A DNA stretch of 34,631 nucleotides from Campylobacter novaezeelandiae. Its GTDB lineage: Bacteria; Campylobacterota; Campylobacteria; Campylobacterales; Campylobacteraceae. Below are positions 24,507 to 31,629 of this stretch, in pieces. Both the position numbers and the translations under genes were made by a program. The notes below the pieces were generated by a model, which did not search any database, had not been told where the DNA came from, and saw only the letters and a list, made by a program, of their open reading frames with translations. How positions within the stretch are numbered: position 1 is the first letter of the stretch; each line of letters begins with the position of its first letter. The stretch lies in contig NZ_QPGR01000015.1 of NCBI RefSeq assembly GCF_004323845.1, forward strand, positions 1 to 34,631. The letters are read 5' to 3'.

Positions 24507-24544
24507 AAGATCCTTTTTTATTTTACTAAAACAAAAAAGGACTT
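24507..24544 (+). terminator. Hairpin before cassette D
   Basis: A near copy of the hairpin after topA (10897-10929), with five extra loop bases. Stem AAGATCCTTTTTT/AAAAAAGGACTT. It could end the small RNA or simply be part of the copied cassette. Confidence 0.45.
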
Positions 24545-24555
24545 AAGATAAGTTT

Positions 24556-24700
24556 TAAAAAGGGAGAAAAAGTTTAGGTTTGTTTTGGTTTTTGGAGTGT
24601 GATTATAGTATAAATATACTATAAAAATACTATAAATTAAATATAAATTAAGCATAAATATACTATAATTATAATACGAAAACAAAGACAAAGGATAAAA
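24556..24700 (+). promoter_or_regulatory. Promoter-operator cassette D (six 11-bp repeats)
   Basis: Same lead as cassette A, six 11-bp units at 24607-24672 ending in TATAAT, then the leader CGAAAACAAAGACAAAGG (one base different from B and E) and the ATG at 24701. Together with 24507-24544, about 190 bases repeat the region upstream of 11086. Confidence 0.8.
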
Positions 24701-25042
24701 ATGAGAATTGAAGTTACTAAAAATAAGTTTTTTGATTTAGAAAGTGTTCTAAAGGGTGAGAGAAATATCTATAATAAAGACGCTTATGCTTTTTTAGAAT
24801 GTAAAGATGAAAAAGATAATATTGCTAGATTTTTTGATTTGGGCGAAATTGCACTAAATTATAATCAAGAAAACAATCAAATTGAAGTCTATTTTCTTAA
24901 GTATGAGTTTTTTCAAGAGAGCTACGAAATTTTAAAATATCATATTGTAAATAGTATCAAGTTTGCTTTTGTGAGTGCTGAAGATACTTTTAAAAGATTA
25001 TCAAGCTTAGAAATAAATGTTAAAGATTTTATAAAAGAATAA
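24701..25042 (+). CDS. Unknown soluble protein, first gene of operon D
   Basis: 113 residues, acidic, without membrane segment or recognised motif (for example FAFVSAEDTFKRLSSLEIN). Shares only the first codons with the gene behind cassette A. It leads a seven-gene same-strand run to 27238. Function unknown. Confidence 0.6.
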   Translation: MRIEVTKNKFFDLESVLKGERNIYNKDAYAFLECKDEKDNIARFFDLGEIALNYNQENNQIEVYFLKYEFFQESYEILKYHIVNSIKFAFVSAEDTFKRLSSLEINVKDFIKE

Positions 25043-25054
25043 GCGGAGTGGATT

Positions 25055-25360
25055 ATGAAAAAAAATATACAGGTTGATTTTAATAATAAAATGATTGCTT
25101 TAGAACTTGATTATAACAAAGATTATGGAAATTTTTTAAAAAATATTGTTAATGAACTTTATTTAGAAAATAAGGACTATATTAAGCTTAAAGGTTACAC
25201 AAGAAAAATAAATTTTCAATTTGGTGTTGATCAAGAAAAGCAAAAAAGATTTTTACTGCTTTCTTATGAACAAATTGACAAAATAAAGAGTATTAATTTA
25301 CTTATGTTGTCTGAAGCTTACAGACTTATCAATTTTATTGCAGAGAAAATTAATAAATAG
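25055..25360 (+). CDS. Unknown soluble protein
   Basis: 101 residues, Lys/Asn-rich, with alternating hydrophobic strands at the start (IQVDFNNKMIALELDYNKD). GCGGAGTGG precedes the ATG. Second in operon D; no recognised family. Confidence 0.55.
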   Translation: MKKNIQVDFNNKMIALELDYNKDYGNFLKNIVNELYLENKDYIKLKGYTRKINFQFGVDQEKQKRFLLLSYEQIDKIKSINLLMLSEAYRLINFIAEKINK

Positions 25361-25371
25361 AAAGAATTATT

Positions 25372-25590
25372 ATGGCTTCTTGGATTTTATTTGGATTTAT
25401 AACAATGATATTTATTTGTGGAATAAATTTGGAAAAATTCGTTCCACCTAAGACTGAATATGAAGAACGATTAGGTTACACATTAAAACCTGTTCTTTTT
25501 GTATTCTATATTTTGTCTTCAATCGGTGTATTTTATAATAAAGAAATGGCTAATCAAATTGTTGCTGGAATAATTAATTTTTTTGTATAG
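25372..25590 (+). CDS. Small two-span membrane protein
   Basis: 72 residues with hydrophobic segments at about 2-17 and 42-60 and a short charged loop (PPKTEYEERLGYTLKP) between. Weak RBS (AAAGAATT). Directly precedes the three paralogous membrane genes and may act with them. Unrecognised. Confidence 0.5.
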   Translation: MASWILFGFITMIFICGINLEKFVPPKTEYEERLGYTLKPVLFVFYILSSIGVFYNKEMANQIVAGIINFFV

Positions 25591-25608
25591 AAAAAAGGAG
25601 ATACAAGA

Positions 25609-25992
25609 ATGAGTGAGGAAAAATTAACCAAAAAAGAAATGTTTTTAGCTTATGTTGTTTATATAGGTATTATTACTTTTATCACTATTTTTTTTAAAGA
25701 AATTTTAGATTTTTTAAAGTTAATTCCTATAGCTTTGCATTTTGTTTGGGATTTTATTTTTTTCTTATCACCTTATCTAATTATTGCTTTTTTATTTTTA
25801 GTAATATTTTCGATTGTTGGCTTAAAAAAAGGTTTTAATATTATTCTGGCATGTTCTTTAATAATTATTCCTATAATTATTTCAATTTACTATATTAATG
25901 AAATAAAATTTGATCGCGTGACAATTTTTATTAATTGCATTTTTATTTTGACCGTCTCTTGTATAATTGCAAAGGCAGATAATGAGGATTAA
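25609..25992 (+). CDS. Four-span membrane protein, tandem paralogue 1
   Basis: 127 residues with about four hydrophobic segments. The start (KKEMFLAYVVYIGIITFITI, then FFKEILDF) matches the third paralogue's NKKFILVYAIYIGIIAF and, more weakly, the second. AAAAGGAG precedes the ATG. The family is not recognised; an entry-exclusion, pore-forming or sensing role is possible. Confidence 0.6.
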   Translation: MSEEKLTKKEMFLAYVVYIGIITFITIFFKEILDFLKLIPIALHFVWDFIFFLSPYLIIAFLFLVIFSIVGLKKGFNIILACSLIIIPIIISIYYINEIKFDRVTIFINCIFILTVSCIIAKADNED

Positions 25993-25995
25993 ATT

Positions 25996-26403
25996 ATGAA
26001 TTTAGTAACTAAAATATTAACCAAAAAAAATATACAGAGTTATTTTTTATATTTATGTATTATAGTTTTAATTTGTATTTTTAAAAGCGAAATTTGGAGC
26101 TTTATAAAAAATGTTTTGAAAGAGTTATTTTTAGCATTTGTAGAAAGTGTTAATTATATTGGTATAGATAATATATCTTTTGTTTTAAATTTTATGTTTT
26201 TGTGCCTTCTTCTTATGTTTATATGTTGGTTTTATGGAACTTATCAAGTCTTAAGGGTTTCATTATATTTAGTTCCTTTATTTATAGCTATATTATATAT
26301 TTTTGGTATTGAATTAAGCTTGGATAGTTTTAATTCTTACTTTCTTATATTTATTGTTATTTTAAATGGGCTTTTATGGGCTTATAATCAGGAGTTAAAA
26401 TGA
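25996..26403 (+). CDS. Four-span membrane protein, tandem paralogue 2
   Basis: 135 residues, four hydrophobic segments, with the same N-terminal plan (TKKNIQSYFLYLCIIVLICI, then FKSEIWSFI). GAGGATTAAATT precedes the ATG three bases after paralogue 1, and the end overlaps paralogue 3 by four bases. Probably arose by tandem duplication and diverged. Function unknown. Confidence 0.6.
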   Translation: MNLVTKILTKKNIQSYFLYLCIIVLICIFKSEIWSFIKNVLKELFLAFVESVNYIGIDNISFVLNFMFLCLLLMFICWFYGTYQVLRVSLYLVPLFIAILYIFGIELSLDSFNSYFLIFIVILNGLLWAYNQELK

Positions 26404-26816
26404 ACTTATTAAATAAAAAATTTATTTTAGTCTATGCTATTTATATAGGCATTATTGCTTTTATTATTTTTTTTGGAAAAGATTTTATAAATTTAACACT
26501 TTTAATATTTGAAAATTTATGGAACTTTTTTTCAGCGATAGAGGGTGTTTATTATGGGATAGGCTTTGTTTTATTTTTCAGCCTATCCATTGTTTGTATA
26601 GCATTAATAAATTTAGAAAATAAAATAGTTGGCATTTTAATATTTTTATTAATTATTACTCCATTGCTTTTTTTATTTTTTTATTATTCTAACGCTAATT
26701 TTAGTCTCAATTATTTTAGAAAACTTTACGACTTGCAATTTCCTATTACACTTATTCTATTTATTGTTGTATTTTCTTGTTTTGTGACATTGACAATAGA
26801 TGAAAAATTACTATGA
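26400..26816 (+). CDS. Four-span membrane protein, tandem paralogue 3
   Basis: 138 residues, four hydrophobic segments. Begins NKKFILVYAIYIGIIAFIIF, then FGKDFINL, closely following paralogue 1. CAGGAG precedes the ATG inside the end of paralogue 2, and its stop overlaps the next gene. Function unknown. Confidence 0.6.
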   Translation: MNLLNKKFILVYAIYIGIIAFIIFFGKDFINLTLLIFENLWNFFSAIEGVYYGIGFVLFFSLSIVCIALINLENKIVGILIFLLIITPLLFLFFYYSNANFSLNYFRKLYDLQFPITLILFIVVFSCFVTLTIDEKLL

Positions 26817-27238
26817 AAACAAATAAAATAATCTGGACTTGTATTAATTGTCAAGGAACTAATAATACAAGTTTAGGAAGTTTAAAGAGTTTAGAAAAAG
26901 CAGAGCAGATATTAACTTCTTTTAATGAAGAAGTGATCTTGCTTGCAAAATGTAAGAAATGCAAAAAAAATAATGAATTGCTTATGCAGTTTAAAATAAT
27001 AGGATTAAGTCAGTTTCAAGAAGAAAATAAGAGCAAGAGAACTCTTAATATGGTCAAAATTAATAAAAATAGAGCTAAGAATAAAAGAGAGCAAATTTTC
27101 TCCCTTTTAAGCGGATTATTTTCAGATAGTTATAAAGATGAAAAAGGAAATTATAATTTAGAAAAAATCGCTTTACATGCAAATGTAAATATAAAAACGG
27201 CAAAAAAATATATTATAGAGTATATGAAAAACCATTAA
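26813..27238 (+). CDS. Zinc-ribbon and helix-turn-helix-like protein
   Basis: 141 residues. Cys pairs TCINCQG (10 and 13) and AKCKKCKKN (47 and 50) suit a zinc ribbon. The C-terminus (EKIALHANVNIKTAKKYIIE) has the shape of a helix-turn-helix. It ends the operon behind cassette D, and another cassette (E) follows, so it is a candidate regulator of these cassettes. Inference from motifs and place only. Confidence 0.55.
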   Translation: MKTNKIIWTCINCQGTNNTSLGSLKSLEKAEQILTSFNEEVILLAKCKKCKKNNELLMQFKIIGLSQFQEENKSKRTLNMVKINKNRAKNKREQIFSLLSGLFSDSYKDEKGNYNLEKIALHANVNIKTAKKYIIEYMKNH

Positions 27239-27270
27239 TAAATAATATTATATTTCAAACAAGAATAGTA

Positions 27271-27415
27271 AAAAAGGGAGAAAAAGTTTAGGTTTGTTTT
27301 GGTTTTTGGAGTGTGATTATACTATAAAAATACTATAAAAATACTATAAATTAAGTATAAATTAAGTATAAATATACTATAATTATAATACGAAAACAAA
27401 GATAAAGGATAAAAG
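27271..27415 (+). promoter_or_regulatory. Promoter-operator cassette E (six 11-bp repeats)
   Basis: The lead begins AAAAAGGGAGAAAAAGTTTA as in A and D; six 11-bp units cover 27321-27386 and end in TATAAT; the leader CGAAAACAAAGATAAAGG (27391-27408) runs to the ATG at 27416. This leader matches the candidate small RNA over 18 of 18 bases. Confidence 0.8.
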
Positions 27416-27784
27416 ATGGAAAAAGTTTATATTACAGAAAATGGAAGTAAAATTAAGTTAAGAGCAGAAAACTTACCTTCTGTAAATAATCTTAATAAAG
27501 ATTTGTTTGTTTTTTTATCTGAATTAGAAAAAGGCTTTAGTCTTAGAAGTTATGAATTTTCAAATGATGAAGATGAATATATTGTTAATGCTTTCGAATT
27601 ATTTGCTTGTGTGTTTTGGGGTATGGATTTTAATCAAAGGGAAAAATTAGAAATTTTAAGAGATGAAAATAAAAATATATTTTTAAAATTTAAAGACAAT
27701 ATAAAACAAATTGAAAAAGATAAAAAATACAAATGGGAAAAAGTATTAAAAGAATTGAAAAAATATTCCAAAAATAAAGCTTGA
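27416..27784 (+). CDS. Unknown soluble protein behind cassette E
   Basis: 122 residues, hydrophilic, no signal or membrane segment, with a central CVFWGMDF patch and a Lys-rich helical end. A monocistronic unit behind its own copied promoter. No recognised family. Confidence 0.55.
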   Translation: MEKVYITENGSKIKLRAENLPSVNNLNKDLFVFLSELEKGFSLRSYEFSNDEDEYIVNAFELFACVFWGMDFNQREKLEILRDENKNIFLKFKDNIKQIEKDKKYKWEKVLKELKKYSKNKA

Positions 27785-27866
27785 AAAGTTTAATTTTCAA
27801 ATTAAATAAAATCACCTTTAAAATACTATAAAATAAGAGCTTTAAAGATATTTAACTAGCTTTTTT

Positions 27867-27894
27867 AAGTTTTAAGCTTTTTAGCTTGAAACTT
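27867..27894 (+). terminator. Hairpin in the 27785-28051 gap
   Basis: Arms AAGTTTTAAGC and GCTTGAAACTT pair around TTTTTA. It probably separates the 27416 gene from the lipoprotein gene. The rest of the gap is AT-rich, with a TATAAT box at 27970-27975 as the likely promoter of the lipoprotein gene. Confidence 0.4.
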
Positions 27895-28051
27895 AAAGTT
27901 ATGGAAAAATGGGAATTTGCTTGTTTAAGTTTTCTTAAACCTTAAAAAGCTTTTTTAAAGTAAAAAAGTTATAATTTTTTTACTATAAAAAAGGAGTAAA
28001 TTAAAAATTTGTAAAAAATATAAACTTAAATCTTAAAAATAGGAGTAAAAA

Positions 28052-28447
28052 ATGAAAAAAATTTTAACAAGTGTTTTAGCTTTAGGAGCTATGGTTTTAA
28101 TTATAGGTTGTGGTGATGGAGATTTAGTCGAGTTAAAAAATAATGGAAATGATCAAACTTTATTTGATTTAGCTAATAAAGAAATTATGAAAAAATATCC
28201 AAATTATAAGCTTTATGATTATGTTTCAATAAGAGCAATTAGCGATATTAAAAATCCAGAAGGTAAAATCAAAGAAATGAAAAGCACGTTAGAAAGGGAA
28301 AAAGGTTTTTTATATAATAATTATGTTTTCTTATTAAATCCAAATGATAAAAAAGATTATAAAATTGTAAGTGTTTATTGTGATAATGATCTTAAAAAAA
28401 ATGTTTATTGTCCTGTAAATGATGCCCCTAGATTTTATGCAAGATAA
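28052..28447 (+). CDS. Predicted lipoprotein
   Basis: 131 residues. Signal peptide MKKILTSVLALGAMVLIIGC ends in a lipobox (LIIGC, Cys20), followed by a DGD region and a soluble domain with two late cysteines (YCDNDLKKNVYCPVND), probably a disulfide. AGGAG precedes the ATG. Its own promoter sits at about 27970. Plasmid lipoproteins of this size are often entry-exclusion or surface proteins; the family is not recognised. Confidence 0.65.
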   Translation: MKKILTSVLALGAMVLIIGCGDGDLVELKNNGNDQTLFDLANKEIMKKYPNYKLYDYVSIRAISDIKNPEGKIKEMKSTLEREKGFLYNNYVFLLNPNDKKDYKIVSVYCDNDLKKNVYCPVNDAPRFYAR

Positions 28448-28493
28448 TAAATAAGCTAAAAAATATATTTTTTTAATTTTTTATAATACAAAT

Positions 28494-28675
28494 ATTTTAC
28501 CGACATTTTGCGGAAATTACTTATCCTAAATAAAGCCTATAAATAGGCTTTATAATAGATTTTTTATAAAAAATATTAATAATTTAAGTAAAATTTTATA
28601 TTTATATAAATGCTTTTAAATGTCTATTTTACAATTATTTTAAGTGTTTATTAAGTCGCAAAATGTCGGTAAAAT
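28494..28675. repeat. Copy of the origin segment next to the relaxase gene
   Basis: Inverted iteron 28494-28511 and direct iteron 28658-28675 bracket a segment that copies 17206-17389 except for a few run-length changes and two substitutions, including the hairpin AAAGCCTATAAATAGGCTTT (28532-28551). It ends 18 bases from the relaxase stop codon. Confidence 0.88.
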
Positions 28676-28693
28676 AGCAATAAAATTTTTTAT

Positions 28694-30271
28694 TTATATT
28701 TTTAAGTCTTTTTTATTATTTTTAGTTTTATTTATTCCGCCAAAATTGATTTTATCAATTTTTACAGAAGTTAAATTTAAATCATCTTTGATATTTAAAT
28801 ACTCGCAACCTTTTTTATATTCTTGTATGATGTAAGCATTTAAAGGTAGTTTATTTTTATTTTTAGAAATAGAAATTTTTAAATTCTCAAAACGATTTTT
28901 AGCATATTCTTTTAAATAATTTTTATTCTTTTCTAAAGTTTTTAAATAGTTTTCATATTCTTTTACTTCAGCATTTGATTGTTTTAAAATTTCTATGTAA
29001 TTGTTTATATTATTTATCTTTTTTTCTATTTTAAAAATGCTTTCTTTTTTACCATTAAAGAGTTTTGTTAGGATAGTATTGGTTTCTATGGTATTTTTTA
29101 AACTTTTATCCAGATTATCGTCGCTTTTTAAAATGGATAATTTAACTTTTTCTAAAAGTTCATAATCGCTTTTTGTCGCTAGTTTATTTTTACGCATAAA
29201 ATCAACAAAATTCTTTAGATTTTTTGTATCCACAATGTTTTGATAATTGTATTTATCAAGCTCTTTATTTAAAAGAGAAATCTTTTCATCGATTTTTTGA
29301 GTTTCTTTTATTTCTGATAGTATTTTTAAATCAATTTTATTTAAATCATCTGATACTTTTTTTAACTCTTTTCCTAGCTTGAAATATTTTTTATTATTTT
29401 TCTTTTTATATTGATTAAAAAGATTTATAAGATCTAATCTATTTTTCTTTAATTCTAAACTTTCATTATTTAAAATATCAATTTTAGATTTTTTATTCTC
29501 TAACTTTTTACTTTCTTTTTTAATTATATTTAAAATCATATCGCTTAAATCTTTTTTTGTATCCATCTCATCAAGATATAAAGTGCTTTTTATTTTTTGA
29601 TATTTTCTATCTAAATCTTTTTCATAAGAAGTTTGATTATGATAATGTAATCCTTTAGAACTTAAAGACATAGAAAAATTACTTCTAACATCATTCCAAA
29701 AATCTTTAATATCGTCTTTTGTATTAAAATGAATTTTCTTTTTTGTTAAAATATTTCTTTTATTTAAAACAATGTGAATGTGTGGATTATTTTGATGAGT
29801 ATGTATTGCCATTACATACTTATAACCAAAAAAATTATTATCCATAGTTTCTTTGACGCTTTTTTTTAAAATTTCTAAGTTTTTTTCAGTAGGATTTTCT
29901 TTAATAGAAAAAATCAAATGCCAAGCGTCTTTAGCATTTTTTTGATTTGAAAAATCAATTTTCCAATCTTTTATCACATCTTCTGTTAAAATCTCTTCCC
30001 CTTTTTCATTTACAAGATAAGGAGTATCAGCACTATTTAAAATATAATCTATTGCTCTTTTTGCTCCATCTTTAGATAAATTAGAACAAAGCTTAACTAC
30101 TGCTTGTTTAGAATAGGTAGTTTGATTAATATTATTAATATTATGCTTTATGGAATAACTATTAACAAAATTATTAAAAATTTTATTGCGTTTATAGTTG
30201 TCTTTTATAACTGAACTTGCTTTTTTAATTTTTTGAATTTCTTCCCAATACTCATCAAAAGATTTTTTCAA
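28694..30271 (-). CDS. MOBP-type conjugative relaxase
   Basis: 525 residues. The metal-binding motif HTHQNNPHIHIVLN (157-170) is the HxH...N signature of MobA/TraI relaxases of the MOBP group. The catalytic tyrosine is probably in AIDYILNSADTPYLVNEKGE (Y76 or Y85; not certain). Residues about 230-490 are long coiled coils. The relaxase nicks oriT and pilots the strand through VirD4 and VirB. The start is TTG at 30271, with AAGG seven bases upstream; no ATG fits. It is alone on the minus strand in this area, with oriT just upstream and iteron modules on both sides. Confidence 0.88.
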   Translation of the reverse strand: MKKSFDEYWEEIQKIKKASSVIKDNYKRNKIFNNFVNSYSIKHNINNINQTTYSKQAVVKLCSNLSKDGAKRAIDYILNSADTPYLVNEKGEEILTEDVIKDWKIDFSNQKNAKDAWHLIFSIKENPTEKNLEILKKSVKETMDNNFFGYKYVMAIHTHQNNPHIHIVLNKRNILTKKKIHFNTKDDIKDFWNDVRSNFSMSLSSKGLHYHNQTSYEKDLDRKYQKIKSTLYLDEMDTKKDLSDMILNIIKKESKKLENKKSKIDILNNESLELKKNRLDLINLFNQYKKKNNKKYFKLGKELKKVSDDLNKIDLKILSEIKETQKIDEKISLLNKELDKYNYQNIVDTKNLKNFVDFMRKNKLATKSDYELLEKVKLSILKSDDNLDKSLKNTIETNTILTKLFNGKKESIFKIEKKINNINNYIEILKQSNAEVKEYENYLKTLEKNKNYLKEYAKNRFENLKISISKNKNKLPLNAYIIQEYKKGCEYLNIKDDLNLTSVKIDKINFGGINKTKNNKKDLKI

Positions 30272-30340
30272 AGTTTTAACCTTTTTTTATTTTATAAATA
30301 TTTTTATAGATTGTATTAAAAATATAATTTTTAGAATAGA

Positions 30341-30412
30341 GGCAGGATAACCCTTTATAGTGGCTTTTTTTGTGCTTAAATACTTATAAATAAGGCATTT
30401 AAACACAAAAAA
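30341..30412 (-). other. Predicted oriT with IncP-like nic site
   Basis: On the minus strand, TTATCCTGCC (30350-30341) matches the IncP-type nic consensus YATCCTG/Y; the cut would fall between 30343 and 30342. Just upstream is a 48-bp inverted repeat (30365-30412) with arms TTTTTTGTGTTTAAAT and a near match of the same. It lies 70 bases upstream of the MOBP relaxase, the usual arrangement. The match of nic type and relaxase type strengthens the call. Confidence 0.72.
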
Positions 30413-30784
30413 GATTTTTTTTACAAAAAAATAAAATCAAAAAAGATTTTTTTGATTTTTGATTTTAAAAATAAATAAAGAAAAAAAATATTTATAAAAT
30501 TAAATTTTATTTTTTAAATAAAACATCTACTAAGTAATATTTTTATAATAAGAAAAACTAAAATTAATAACTTGAAAAAATACTCAATGATAAGAAAAAT
30601 AACTTCTAATTAGAAAAAAGAAATAAAAAGAAATAAATCAATAAATGATTTGATTTATAAATTTTTAAAATATTCTAAAAAAATAATTAAATTTATTAAG
30701 TTTTCTTTTTTTAAAAAAATACTTTGAAAAATAATAAAAAAATATACCATTAAAACCCATTTTTTAAAAAAAATAAAAAAAAAT
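30413..30784. other. AT-rich non-coding stretch
   Basis: No convincing gene. It holds an AT-only hairpin at 30433-30459 (AAAATCAAAAAA/TTTTTTGATTTT) and long A-runs. Possibly part of oriT (binding sites for MobC) or of the third iteron module that follows. Confidence 0.4.
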
Positions 30785-31001
30785 CTTTTACCGACATTTT
30801 GCGGAAAAATAATGGTGGCTTTTTTTACAAAAAAAGTCTTTAAAACTTAGGAAATATAGCTTATACAAGAAATCAAAAATTATAAAAAATAATAAACAAA
30901 AATTAATTTATTTAAATATTTTTTAAAGAAATAATTTTAATTCAAATATCCAAAAAATAGATATTTTAAGCTTTTATTAAGTCGCAAAATGTCGGTAAAA
31001 G
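30785..31001. repeat. Third iteron pair, upstream of virB2
   Basis: Inverted iteron at 30785-30802 and direct iteron GCAAAATGTCGGTAAAAG at 30984-31001, in the same inward-facing arrangement as at the origin and at 28494. Conserved words flank both iterons (GCGGAAA after the first, TATTAAGTC before the second), but the centre differs. Confidence 0.85.
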
Positions 31002-31052
31002 TTGCAACATTATAATTTTATTTGCGTAACGCAAAAAAATTTTTTCAAGGAG
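31001..31052 (+). promoter_or_regulatory. Promoter and leader hairpin of the conjugation operon
   Basis: TATAAT at 31011-31016 predicts a start near 31023. The -35 position (about 30988-30993) lies inside the iteron at 30984-31001. A perfect hairpin TTTGCG-TAA-CGCAAA (31021-31035) follows at the mRNA 5' end, then AAGGAG (31047-31052) before the virB2 ATG. Confidence 0.65.
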
Positions 31053-31060
31053 AAAGTTTT

Positions 31061-31378
31061 ATGAAAAATATTTTTCAAAAAACTTTAACGTTTTTGCTTT
31101 TTATATCAATTTCTCCAATTTTACTTTTTGGAGCAAATGGAAATAATATTGCATCAAAATTAGCAACAAGCGTTAATGAACAAGTAACCGACGTAGGCAC
31201 AAGTGTATCAAGTATTATAAATACAATGTCTATTGTAATGGGTGTAATTTGGATAGTTATTATGCTTTTTATGGCTTTTTTTAATATGGAAGGCATAAAA
31301 AATCACGCCAAATTATTATTTGGTGCATTAGTAATTATCGGTGTAATTTATGGACTTTCGGCAGCAGGTATGAACTAA
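31061..31378 (+). CDS. virB2: VirB2 major pilin
   Basis: 105 residues from the ATG at 31061, chosen by AAGGAG eight bases upstream; a frame open further upstream has no ribosome-binding site and would start within the leader hairpin. Signal peptide about 1-24 (ending LLFGA), then two hydrophobic helices (about 53-73 and 80-101) with Gly/Ala character, the VirB2/TrbC plan. The pilin is inserted in the inner membrane and assembled into the conjugative pilus. It is the first gene of the operon and shares its last base with virB3. Confidence 0.85.
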   Translation: MKNIFQKTLTFLLFISISPILLFGANGNNIASKLATSVNEQVTDVGTSVSSIINTMSIVMGVIWIVIMLFMAFFNMEGIKNHAKLLFGALVIIGVIYGLSAAGMN

Positions 31379-31620
31379 TGACTGAAACAAGCTGTTATCG
31401 CGATCTTACTTGTAAAACAAAAATTAAAGGCTTAACTAGCACAAGCTGGTTTGCCTTAATTATTTTAGGATTTGTCGCGTGGTTCTTTTTAGTTTTATAC
31501 TCACTTATTGTTATTGCTTTTTTATATTGCTTTTTCTTTATTTTAGAATTTTTTGATGAAGATATCTATCAAATTATTTTCGCCAAATTTTCAATTCCCC
31601 AAAATAAATATTACGCATAA
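31378..31620 (+). CDS. virB3: VirB3 inner-membrane protein
   Basis: 80 residues. The N-terminal KIKGLTSTSWFALIILGF resembles the VirB3 start (a short basic stretch, then a membrane helix), with a hydrophobic region from 24 to 57 that could form two helices. VirB3 associates with VirB4 at the inner membrane. Gene order virB2-virB3-virB4 supports the call; sequence alone is modest evidence. The first base overlaps the virB2 stop. Confidence 0.78.
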   Translation: MTETSCYRDLTCKTKIKGLTSTSWFALIILGFVAWFFLVLYSLIVIAFLYCFFFILEFFDEDIYQIIFAKFSIPQNKYYA

Positions 31621-31629
31621 AGGCTAAAA

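Noticed and set aside
28644..28835. Plus-strand 63-residue frame over the relaxase 3' end
   Set aside because: It overlaps the relaxase coding sequence on the other strand, begins inside an iteron and has no ribosome-binding site.
31022..31060. VirB2 start at 31022
   Set aside because: TTG at 31022 lies in the leader hairpin next to the predicted transcription start and lacks a ribosome-binding site. ATG at 31061 has AAGGAG and gives a normal signal peptide.
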